Of a stretch of DNA of 6,258 nt, positions 1 to 6,258 are shown piece by piece (the first letter of the stretch is position 1; every line of letters begins with the position of its first letter). Origin of the DNA: Bacteroidales bacterium (lineage in GTDB: Bacteria > Bacteroidota > Bacteroidia > Bacteroidales > JALTDM01). The position numbers and the translations under genes were made by a program. The notes beneath the pieces are model-generated. The model had not been told where the DNA came from. It searched no databases and worked only from the letters and a program-made list of their open reading frames with translations. The DNA is taken from positions 1 through 6,258 of the forward strand of contig JALTDM010000262.1 in the NCBI GenBank assembly GCA_027074135.1. The letters are read 5' to 3'.

Positions 1-22
1 ACATAGTTTACTTTATTTATAT

Positions 23-30
23 TAACTTTG
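23..30 (+). promoter_or_regulatory. Possible Bacteroidota -7 promoter box (TAACTTTG)
   Basis: TAACTTTG matches the Bacteroidota -7 consensus TAnnTTTG and lies 18 bases before the ATG at 49. No convincing TTG or TTTG -33 element is visible, but its expected place is at the very edge of the window. The dehydratase gene may equally be read through from an upstream gene. If the box is real, transcription starts downstream of the TTG codon at 28, which supports ATG 49 as the true start. Confidence 0.3.
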
Positions 31-48
31 GTAGTCAAAAAAATTCTG

Positions 49-1923
49 ATGCTAGATTTTTTTTCCGAAAAATATTTTTCCCGCTGGTTTGTTTTATTTA
101 TTGATTTAGTGCTGGTTGCATTCGGAGTGTATTTAGCTTTTTTACTTCGATTCAACTTTCATATACCCGTTACGGAACAAAGTAAGTTGTTATTGGCTTT
201 AGTTACGGTTTTAAGCATTAGATTTATTTTATTCTTATCAGGAAAAACATATACAGGACTCTTAAGATACACTGGCAGTAAAGATGCACAACATATCTTT
301 TTCAACCTGCTTGCAGGCTCTTTCATTTTTATTGCCATAAACCTTATTTCACGATTTGGATTTAATTACATACACTTTGTTCCTTATTCCATCATAGGCA
401 TTGAGTTTTTAAGCTCTTTGTTTTTCCTATTATCATACAGGCTATTGGCAAAAATTGCTTTCGGACAATTGCAAAACGGAAACAAAGAAAAAAATATTGT
501 AGTTATTGCCGGTTCGGATGATAAAGCTCTCATCACTAAAAAAACAATTGAAAATGATACCGAAAATCCTGCCAAGATTGTAGCATTTATTGAGTACAAC
601 AAAAGTAAAAAAGGACACAAAATTGACAATATAAAAATTTATCATACCTCAGAGATAAAAAAGATAGCAAAAAAAAATAAAATAGATCAGCTTATCATAA
701 CAGGAAATTTCCCGTTTGAAATTAAGCAAGAAATAGTAGATTTTTGTTTGTCGTATAATATAGAAATCAAAACTGTTCCCGATATAAAAGAATGGATAAA
801 CGGAGAACTAAGCGTTAAACAAATAAAAAAATACCGCATCGAAGACCTTTTGGAACGAGAAGAAATTAAATTAGATACAGGGAAAATTAAAAAGGATATA
901 CTAAATAAAACCGTCATGGTTACCGGTGCTGCTGGATCAATTGGTAGTGAAATAGTAAGACAACTAACACAATTTAATCCCAAAATGATAATTCTATATG
1001 ATATAGGAGAAACTCCTCTTCACTACATGGAAATAAATTTGAAAGAAAATATTAAGTTCGAAAATTACAAAACAATAGTAGGTAATATCCTTGACCGTGA
1101 ACGACTCAATTACATTATATCCAGATACAAACCATCAATAATTTACCATGCTGCCGCACTTAAGCATGTCCCCATGATGGAGATAAATCCATATGAAGCG
1201 GTAAAAACTAACATTTTCGGCACAAAAAACCTTTTAGAACTTGCAATAGAACACAATACCGAAAAATTTGTGTTCATTTCCACAGACAAAGCCGTAAACC
1301 CGACCAATGTTATGGGAGCAACTAAAAGAGTGGCTGAAATGCTAACCAAAGCATACTATAACAAATACAATAAAACTAAATTTATTATTACCCGTTTCGG
1401 CAATGTTCTGGGTTCTAACGGAAGTGTAATACCAAGATTCCGCGAACAAATCGAAAAAGGCGGTCCGGTAACAATTACCCATCCCGAAGTTACGCGTTAC
1501 TTTATGACAATACCTGAAGCCTGCCGCCTGGTACTCGAAGCTGCAAGTATGGGAAAAGGTGGTGAAGTGTTTATGTTCGATATGGGCAAATTGATTAAAA
1601 TACTAGATCTTGCCAAAAAAATGATAAAACTATCCGGACTGGAACTCGGCAAAGACATTCAAATTGTTTATACAGGTCTCAGACCGGGAGAAAAACTTTA
1701 CGAAGAATTGTTTTATCAAAACGAAGACTACCTTGAAACACACCACGAAAAAATCCTTATTGCTAAAGTAAAAGATGTTGATTTTGAAACTATAACAAAT
1801 CACCTAAAAGAACTTGCATTAATTCTGAAAACATTCGACAATTACAAAATTGTAAAAAAACTTAAAGAAATTGTACCTGAATACAAAAGCAACAACTCAC
1901 CGTATGAAGTCCTTGATTCTTAG
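49..1923 (+). CDS. Membrane-anchored UDP-N-acetylglucosamine 4,6-dehydratase (CapD/FlaA1/WbpM/PglF-like polysaccharide biosynthesis protein)
   Basis: This 624-residue protein is a long-form nucleotide-sugar dehydratase, which in this family removes water from UDP-GlcNAc to give the 4-keto-6-deoxy precursor of surface glycan amino sugars. Four hydrophobic helices lie at about residues 14-34, 47-64, 83-100 and 112-129. A first Rossmann-like domain follows (about 148-260), then the catalytic extended SDR domain. That domain has the NAD-binding motif TGAAGSIG (292-299), STDKA (411-415) and M422xxxK426, where methionine replaces the usual SDR tyrosine, as in WbpM-type enzymes. RFGNVLGSNGSVIPRF and GLRPGEKLYEEL are also family hallmarks. 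I chose ATG 49 because MLDFFSEKYFSRW fits the usual N-terminus; the longer TTG start at 28 falls inside a possible promoter box. The first Rossmann domain lacks a normal glycine motif (VVIAGSDD, 151-158). The gene overlaps the next one by 20 bases, suggesting co-transcription. The family is secure; the exact sugar product is inferred. Confidence 0.93.
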   Translation: MLDFFSEKYFSRWFVLFIDLVLVAFGVYLAFLLRFNFHIPVTEQSKLLLALVTVLSIRFILFLSGKTYTGLLRYTGSKDAQHIFFNLLAGSFIFIAINLISRFGFNYIHFVPYSIIGIEFLSSLFFLLSYRLLAKIAFGQLQNGNKEKNIVVIAGSDDKALITKKTIENDTENPAKIVAFIEYNKSKKGHKIDNIKIYHTSEIKKIAKKNKIDQLIITGNFPFEIKQEIVDFCLSYNIEIKTVPDIKEWINGELSVKQIKKYRIEDLLEREEIKLDTGKIKKDILNKTVMVTGAAGSIGSEIVRQLTQFNPKMIILYDIGETPLHYMEINLKENIKFENYKTIVGNILDRERLNYIISRYKPSIIYHAAALKHVPMMEINPYEAVKTNIFGTKNLLELAIEHNTEKFVFISTDKAVNPTNVMGATKRVAEMLTKAYYNKYNKTKFIITRFGNVLGSNGSVIPRFREQIEKGGPVTITHPEVTRYFMTIPEACRLVLEAASMGKGGEVFMFDMGKLIKILDLAKKMIKLSGLELGKDIQIVYTGLRPGEKLYEELFYQNEDYLETHHEKILIAKVKDVDFETITNHLKELALILKTFDNYKIVKKLKEIVPEYKSNNSPYEVLDS

Positions 1924-2557
1924 CTCAATTATTATTACCATAATGATTTTCATAAACGGCTGCAATGATAAATATAATCCTAAAGAAGGCGACTTATTGT
2001 TTCAAAATCTTGATTGCGGCCCACTTTGCGAATCAATCGAAAATGTGGAAGAAGGCATAAACGGCTCACGAATTTCCCATGTGGGTATTTTGACAAAAGG
2101 TAAAGATAATAATTGGTATGTGGCAGAAGCATTGGACAAAGTAAAACTCACACCTCTGAATGATTTTCTCTACCGCAGCAAAGACTCAAGCGGAAACCCA
2201 AAAGTCATAGTAGGCAGAATAAAAGAAAAGTATAAGAGTTACATAAAAGGTTTTAAAAACCGCTTACAAAAATTTTACAACAAACCGTATGACGATAATT
2301 TTAAAATCGGTAACAATAAATTCTACTGCTGCGAACTTGTTTATGAAGTTTTCAAAAATAGAGAAGACAAGCATTTATTCAACTTAAAACCTATGACTTT
2401 CAAAAATATGCATACCGGCAAAATAGATAGCGTTTGGATAAATTATTTCAAAAAACTCGGCATACCCATTCCAGAAGGTAAATTAGGGTGCAATCCCGCC
2501 AATTATTCAAAAAGTGATAAAATTAAAATTATTTACTACTTCGGAGAAATGAAATAA
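1904..2557 (+). CDS. YiiX/YebB-like NlpC/P60 (permuted papain-fold) cysteine hydrolase, predicted lipoprotein
   Basis: This 217-residue protein has a short lipoprotein signal: a hydrophobic stretch (residues 4-17) ending in INGC, with Cys20 as the lipidated residue, so it should be anchored in the envelope. The mature part has the motif order of the YiiX/NlpC-P60 permuted papain fold: EGDLLFQ (28-34), SHVGI with His59, AEA with Glu75, then KPYDDNF (127-133) and YCCELVY with the likely nucleophile Cys142. The conserved Ser after the nucleophile in many relatives (YCSELV) is Cys143 here. DCGPLC (37-42) and a C-terminal NPANYSKS-type ending also resemble Bacteroidota members of this family as I recall them. 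Relatives are presumed amidases or peptidases acting on cell-wall or lipid-linked substrates; the substrate is unknown. The start is ATG 1904, since a TTG-started form from 1871 would bury the signal peptide. It overlaps the dehydratase gene by 20 bases, so it is probably translated from the same mRNA. Confidence 0.85.
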   Translation: MKSLILSSIIITIMIFINGCNDKYNPKEGDLLFQNLDCGPLCESIENVEEGINGSRISHVGILTKGKDNNWYVAEALDKVKLTPLNDFLYRSKDSSGNPKVIVGRIKEKYKSYIKGFKNRLQKFYNKPYDDNFKIGNNKFYCCELVYEVFKNREDKHLFNLKPMTFKNMHTGKIDSVWINYFKKLGIPIPEGKLGCNPANYSKSDKIKIIYYFGEMK

Positions 2558-2619
2558 AAGAATAAAGCTAAAAACAACTTACAACTGAGAATAATCCGAA
2601 AAACTGAGCAAAAGCTATA

Positions 2620-3036
2620 TTAAAACCTCAAATTACCTTCTTTGTCTTTTAAATCCGCTACCGTAGTATTATTAAGGAAGTCCAAAATCTGTTGTTTCAA
2701 TGGGTGCCACCTATGATGAAGAGCACAAGGTCTTTCTTCATCACAATAATCAAACCCTAAAATACATTTTTCATACTTATCCATTCCTTCTACCGCATCC
2801 ACAATATCAGCTAATGTAATTTTATCGGCATTTTTCGCAAAAACAAATCCGCCATCTCGTCCCTTAATACTTTTTATTAGATTAAATTTTGTCAACTTTG
2901 TAAGCAAATTTCTTAAATACTTTTCGGGAATATTAAGGTTATTAACCAAATACTTCGCACTAAACACTTGTTTATCGTCATTTATCATAAAACTGAAAAT
3001 CCTTAGTGCATATTCGGATGTTTTTGATAGTCTCAT
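2620..3036 (-). CDS. Rrf2-family transcriptional regulator with IscR-like Fe-S ligand set
   Basis: This 138-residue protein is a full-length Rrf2 regulator, a family of dimeric winged-helix repressors or activators that often sense iron-sulfur status, nitric oxide or redox state. It opens with the family signature MRLSKTSEYALR. The helix-turn-helix spans about residues 26-50 (SAKYLVNNLNIPEKYLRNLL), and the wing holds GRDGGF (59-64). The sensor region is Cys91-x6-Cys98-x5-Cys104-x2-His107. IscR uses Cys92, Cys98, Cys104 and His107, so a bound Fe-S cluster is likely; NsrR-like proteins have a similar three-cysteine loop. The gene stands alone on the minus strand, converging with the lipoprotein gene and separated by 174 bases from the operon to its right. 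It has its own promoter, and no adjacent gene reveals its targets. Family assignment is firm; cluster binding and signal are inferred. Confidence 0.93.
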   Translation of the reverse strand: MRLSKTSEYALRIFSFMINDDKQVFSAKYLVNNLNIPEKYLRNLLTKLTKFNLIKSIKGRDGGFVFAKNADKITLADIVDAVEGMDKYEKCILGFDYCDEERPCALHHRWHPLKQQILDFLNNTTVADLKDKEGNLRF

Positions 3037-3066
3037 TTAATTTCTATTTTGAAGTGGAATTTTGTG

Positions 3067-3094
3067 CAAATATATAAAGAAGTTTAATACCAAA
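3067..3094 (-). promoter_or_regulatory. Bacteroidota-type promoter for the Rrf2 regulator
   Basis: Reading the minus strand, TTTG (3094-3091) is followed after 16 bases by TATATTTG (3074-3067), a full match to the TAnnTTTG -7 box. The spacing is a little shorter than the usual 17-20. The box lies about 30 bases before the ATG at 3036, leaving a short A/T-rich leader without a Shine-Dalgarno sequence, as is common in Bacteroidota. The rest of the gap at 3037-3210 shows no gene. Confidence 0.55.
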
Positions 3095-3210
3095 TATGAA
3101 TAAAGAACAATATTAAAACTTTTTGTTTTTTTGAAAGTTACAAGCAGATAAACGGAAGTAAGCTTTTTGTAAATAATTATAACCCTTTTACGGTAGTATT
3201 TATGGAAAAC

Positions 3211-4326
3211 TTAATCTTTTTTGCCATTTATCAAAGTTGAAAAATATTTCCACAACCCTTTATAAAAATTTAAAGTCCCCACATTACGCACAAACGAAAA
3301 TGTTGTGATATTTTGCTTACCATCCCAATATAATTTATGCGTACTATCACCCGAATAAAGATATTTATACTCAAAATGGAACTGAAAGCCTGTAAAATTC
3401 TTATATTTTGTACTTGCAATCATTTCAGGCACTTTGCCATCCATAGAAGTGGCAACTACTTGCAAACCCTTACCAATTTTACCGACACATTGATGATGAT
3501 AACTATAAACATAAGGCTCACTTTTGGATGTTTTATCAGCTATTTTTTTTGCAAAAGATTCTCCGGTAAACTTTATGCGGTGAAAAGTTCCTCCGTCATA
3601 ACCCTGCTCAGGATGTAAACGGTTGTAATAATTCTTATGATTTTCATCATTATTAAGTTTCAACACATCTTCCACTGTATTGCACGAATAAAGTTGCGAA
3701 GGAATATCTTGAACCAATGTACCGCCCAAAGCCACATTCATTGTTTGCATACCCAAACAAATTGCCCACACCACATAATCTTTCTTTTTGTTCATCAACG
3801 GCAATTCTCTTTCATTTTCCCAAGCACCTGCCAAGTGATACAAAAACGACAACTCGAAAAAATGCCTGAGAGTATTACTGTTGGAAGTAAGCAACGATGT
3901 TTGCTCCCCATAAACATACGGTGGCAAATCATCCCCTCCCGTAAAAATCACACCATCAGACACATCAAACAATTTTTCAAAATCGTCCGTACAAGCATTT
4001 TTCTTAAAAATTTCATCTTGACCCAAACTATCATTTACCTCAACAAATTTTACAAAACCTATATCATTATTTTTCACATAATCAATCGACTTCGAAAAAT
4101 CATAATTGTCATACTTGTAACATACTCCCATAATGGTAAGACTGTCAATATCTATAAACCCTGTATCCACAAGCCAACAAAAATTCTTAATATTCGATTC
4201 GGTAGGATGCAGCAACAAAACAATATGCCCCTTATTTTCTATACTATCAATATCAACAAGCTGTGCGGAAACGAAAAAGGGCAACAAAAAAATTAAATAA
4301 GTCAAAAACCGCATATTAAATTTCAT
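3211..4326 (-). CDS. Secreted class I glutamine amidotransferase-like hydrolase (peptidase C26, PuuD/gamma-glutamyl hydrolase-like)
   Basis: This 371-residue protein has a Sec signal peptide: a hydrophobic stretch (about residues 7-19) ending in VSA, with predicted cleavage after Ala21, so it should act in the periplasm or outside. The rest is a class I glutamine amidotransferase fold closest to peptidase C26, whose PuuD-type members hydrolyse gamma-glutamyl amides. Landmarks are DGVIFTGGDD (oxyanion region, Gly130-Gly131), the nucleophile elbow AICLGMQ with Cys190, NVALGGTLVQDIPSQ, YSYHHQ (His277-His278) and FQFHFEY with His317 and Glu319; the Cys-His-Glu triad is complete. Differences from PuuD (about 254 residues) are about 100 mature residues before the GGDD motif, an insert before the nucleophile, and Leu in place of the usual Arg after the nucleophile. 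I preferred ATG 4326, which overlaps the aminotransferase gene by 11 bases; ATG 4314 (MRFLTYL), one base after that stop, is equally possible. The fold is firm; the gamma-glutamyl substrate is inferred. Confidence 0.85.
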   Translation of the reverse strand: MKFNMRFLTYLIFLLPFFVSAQLVDIDSIENKGHIVLLLHPTESNIKNFCWLVDTGFIDIDSLTIMGVCYKYDNYDFSKSIDYVKNNDIGFVKFVEVNDSLGQDEIFKKNACTDDFEKLFDVSDGVIFTGGDDLPPYVYGEQTSLLTSNSNTLRHFFELSFLYHLAGAWENERELPLMNKKKDYVVWAICLGMQTMNVALGGTLVQDIPSQLYSCNTVEDVLKLNNDENHKNYYNRLHPEQGYDGGTFHRIKFTGESFAKKIADKTSKSEPYVYSYHHQCVGKIGKGLQVVATSMDGKVPEMIASTKYKNFTGFQFHFEYKYLYSGDSTHKLYWDGKQNITTFSFVRNVGTLNFYKGLWKYFSTLINGKKD

Positions 4327-5500
4327 CAAGGGTTTTTAAAATTTTCTTTACGGTAATTTTTATTTCTTCTTCAGTAATAGTCAGCGGTGGTGTAATCCTG
4401 AAAGACCTGTCGTTAAACAAAAACCAATCGGTTAAAATACCGTTTTCAAGCGACTTATCCATAAATTTAAACAGCAAATTGCTACTGCCCAAATCAACAG
4501 CCAAAAACAAGCCTGTACCTCTAACCTCTTTTATTTTGTCGTGCACTAAATGTTCCTTAAATAATTCACCTTTTTTTACCGCCTTAATGTGAAGTCCTTT
4601 TTCTTCTACAATCTTCATCGCCTCGTAACCCGCTGCACACGAAACAGGATGGCCACCGAAAGTTGTAATATGTCCTAATGCAGGATTATCTTTTAATGAA
4701 TCCATAATTTCCTTCGGAGCAATAAATGCACCTAACGGCATACCGCCACCAAAAGCCTTTGCCAATGTAATAATATCAGGCACAACATCAAAGTTTTCAA
4801 AGGCAAACATTTTTCCCGTTCTTCCGATTCCCGTTTGAATCTCATCAAACACAAGTAAAGCTCCGGTTTCGTCACACCTTTTTCGCAATACTTTCAAAAA
4901 TCCGTTTTCGGGCATTATTATTCCCGCCTCACCTTGAATAGGCTCTACCACCACGCAAGCAGTCTTTTCTGTAATATATTTTAAATCGTCAAAATTGTTA
5001 AATTCAATTTGCCTTGTATCGGGAAGCAATGGTCTGAATGACGTTTTGTATGTTTCAGATCCCTGAATGCTCAATGCTCCGTGAGTGCTACCGTGATAAG
5101 CATTTTTAAAACTGATAAGCTCGGTTCTGCCTGTATATTTTTTTGCAAGTTTCAAAGCACCCTCTATTGCCTCTGCCCCGGAATTTACAAAATAGACGGA
5201 ACTCATTTCGTAAGGTAACAAACTGTCTAAATATTGCGCAAACCTAACTTGCGGGTACAAAACAAGTTCTCCATACACATGAGTATGAGTAAATTTTGAC
5301 AATTGTTTTCTTACGGCATTTATCACCCGTATATTTCGGTGTCCGACATTAGTTACAGAAACACCTGCTATCAAATCAATATACTTTTTACCATCTGTAC
5401 CGTATAAATAAATACCTTTTGCTTTTTTTATCTCCAGCATCAACGGCGAAGGGGAAGTTTGAGCGACATTCCTCAAAAAAAAATTCTTCAACGAAATCAT
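4316..5500 (-). CDS. Class III PLP-dependent aminotransferase (acetylornithine/ornithine/4-aminobutyrate type)
   Basis: This 394-residue cytoplasmic enzyme is a full-length class III (omega) aminotransferase, moving an amino group from a terminal amine or amino acid to 2-oxoglutarate or a similar acceptor. It shows the phosphate-binding NSGAEA (Ser107-Gly108-Ala109), the aromatic stacking AYHG (Tyr135-His136), VVVEPIQGEAG, FDEIQTGIGRTG with Asp219 that contacts the PLP ring nitrogen, and LAKAFGGGMPLGA with Lys248 as the Schiff-base lysine. The Asp-Lys spacing of 29 is normal for the class. The family includes ArgD, RocD, GabT, PuuE and lysine aminotransferases, and sequence alone does not tell me which substrate is used. 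It lies 11 bases after the response regulator gene and overlaps or abuts the hydrolase gene, so the three are probably one transcript. The PuuD-like neighbour hints at GABA or a related omega-amino acid, but this is inference. Confidence 0.9.
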   Translation of the reverse strand: MISLKNFFLRNVAQTSPSPLMLEIKKAKGIYLYGTDGKKYIDLIAGVSVTNVGHRNIRVINAVRKQLSKFTHTHVYGELVLYPQVRFAQYLDSLLPYEMSSVYFVNSGAEAIEGALKLAKKYTGRTELISFKNAYHGSTHGALSIQGSETYKTSFRPLLPDTRQIEFNNFDDLKYITEKTACVVVEPIQGEAGIIMPENGFLKVLRKRCDETGALLVFDEIQTGIGRTGKMFAFENFDVVPDIITLAKAFGGGMPLGAFIAPKEIMDSLKDNPALGHITTFGGHPVSCAAGYEAMKIVEEKGLHIKAVKKGELFKEHLVHDKIKEVRGTGLFLAVDLGSSNLLFKFMDKSLENGILTDWFLFNDRSFRITPPLTITEEEIKITVKKILKTLDEI

Positions 5501-5511
5501 AGCACAATACT

Positions 5512-6237
5512 CTATTTGACATTCAATCTTTCGTACAATTCATCCCTGTACTTTTTACCAATAGGTATAACTTGGTTACCTTGAGGTGTATCTATTGAAA
5601 TCACATTCGACTGTATTAAAGAAATTCGGTTAAGATTTATGATATATGACCTGTGAACTTGCATAAAATAATCAGGCAAAATTTCGCGCATTTTTTTCAT
5701 TGTACTATGGGAAATAAATACTCCATCCGTACTCCAGATTTTCACATAATTCTCCATAGCCTCAACAAACAAAATATCCTTAAAATCAAATTTTTTTATA
5801 CCCTTATCTGTTTTTATAAAAATGCTTTCTCCCTTGCCTTTATTTGCAGATATTAAAGATTGTCTATTTTGCTTAATAGTCACATTTTCTTTAACTTTAT
5901 TCAATGCTTTCAACAATCTCGGTAAAGTCGGCGGCTTAAGTATATAATCTGTAACCTCAAATTCAAAAGCATCCAATGCATATTCAGGATTACCGGATAT
6001 AATAATAACCTCGGGTTTTACTTCCAAATTTTGCAAAAATTCTATTCCGGTCATATCCGGCATTTCAATATCTAAAAAGATCAAGTCCGCCTCTTTGATT
6101 TTATCCATATGTTCAAAAGCTTCTTTTGCAGATTCGTAAGTTGCTGTAAGATCTAAAAAACTTATTTTACCAACTAATTCTCGGAGTAATTGCATAGAAA
6201 GCTTATCATCTTCTATAATTATTGACTTAATTTTCAT
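5512..6237 (-). CDS. LytTR-family response regulator (REC + LytTR DNA-binding domain)
   Basis: This 241-residue protein is a complete two-component response regulator of the LytR/AlgR type. The receiver domain (about residues 1-120) has the acidic pocket Glu9-Asp10-Asp11, the phosphoacceptor Asp56 in LIFLDIEMPDMTG, Ser81 at the switch position and Lys101 in DYILKPP. After a linker, the LytTR DNA-binding domain (about 137-238) shows DILFVEAMENYVKI (154-167) and the family motif VHRSYIINLNRI (194-205). LytTR regulators usually pair with a LytS/YehU-type histidine kinase; none is in the window, but only 21 bases remain upstream, so it could lie just beyond the edge. The gene heads a tight run with the aminotransferase and secreted hydrolase. 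Being their first gene, it may be co-regulated with them or control them, though no operator is visible. Start ATG 6237 matches the usual MKIKSIIIEDD beginning. Confidence 0.94.
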   Translation of the reverse strand: MKIKSIIIEDDKLSMQLLRELVGKISFLDLTATYESAKEAFEHMDKIKEADLIFLDIEMPDMTGIEFLQNLEVKPEVIIISGNPEYALDAFEFEVTDYILKPPTLPRLLKALNKVKENVTIKQNRQSLISANKGKGESIFIKTDKGIKKFDFKDILFVEAMENYVKIWSTDGVFISHSTMKKMREILPDYFMQVHRSYIINLNRISLIQSNVISIDTPQGNQVIPIGKKYRDELYERLNVK

Positions 6238-6258
6238 ATACTCAAGATTTTATTATGC

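Noticed and set aside
28..48. TTG start adding seven residues to the dehydratase
   Set aside because: The codon lies inside a possible TAnnTTTG promoter box, and the family's usual N-terminus begins at the ATG at 49.
1871..1903. TTG start giving a longer lipoprotein
   Set aside because: It adds a polar 11-residue leader in front of a good lipoprotein signal peptide; ATG 1904 puts the signal at the N-terminus.
2558..2619. Direct repeat AACTGAG (2583-2589 and 2602-2608) in the convergent gap
   Set aside because: Seven bases, two copies, no hairpin or T-run; likely chance. No terminator could be supported between the convergent genes.
3095..3116. A/T inverted repeat AATAT...ATATT as an Rrf2 operator
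   Set aside because: Only five A/T pairs on each side; such repeats are expected by chance at this base composition.
3117..3139. Inverted repeat AACTTT/AAAGTT as a terminator for the minus-strand operon
   Set aside because: The six-base stem has only one G-C pair and an 11-base loop in a highly A/T-rich stretch, so it is too weak to call.
3637..4296. 219-residue open frame on the plus strand
   Set aside because: It is the antisense shadow of the secreted hydrolase gene, whose motifs are clear; the plus-strand translation shows no recognisable domain and has biased, unlikely composition.

Overview
The window is AT-rich (roughly one third G+C by eye), with TAnnTTTG-type promoter boxes and no clear Shine-Dalgarno sequences. 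Its protein families, above all the long CapD/WbpM-type dehydratase and the LytTR response regulator, look typical of Bacteroidota. I would place it in a Bacteroidota chromosome, possibly a Bacteroidales- or Flavobacteriia-like lineage; nothing fixes it further. I saw no tRNA or rRNA, no CRISPR array, no insertion sequence and no long repeat.

Left part, plus strand (about 1-2557): a membrane-anchored UDP-N-acetyl-hexosamine 4,6-dehydratase of the CapD/FlaA1/WbpM/PglF type overlaps by 20 bases a small lipoprotein with a YiiX/NlpC-P60-like permuted papain domain. The first makes a deoxy-amino-sugar precursor for surface glycans. The second is probably an envelope amidase or peptidase. They look co-transcribed, and this may be the downstream end of a surface-polysaccharide cluster lying before the window.

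Middle, minus strand (2620-3036): a single Rrf2-family regulator with three cysteines and a histidine spaced much like the Fe-S ligands of IscR. It has its own Bacteroidota-type promoter in the 174-base gap to its right (3037-3210). It converges on the lipoprotein gene across a 62-base gap.

Right part, minus strand (6237 down to 3211): a tight three-gene run that reads as one operon. Its order is a LytTR response regulator, a class III PLP-dependent aminotransferase 11 bases downstream, and a secreted class I glutamine amidotransferase-like hydrolase (peptidase C26, PuuD-like) whose start overlaps or abuts the aminotransferase stop. The last two families together recall the end of the gamma-glutamylated putrescine pathway (PuuD releases GABA, PuuE/GabT transaminates it). 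Here, however, the hydrolase carries a signal peptide, so the two enzymes should sit in different compartments.

Most genes belong to known families. The parts that most merit a second look are the regulator/aminotransferase/secreted hydrolase operon and the dehydratase-lipoprotein overlap. I do not see a clearly unprecedented system.
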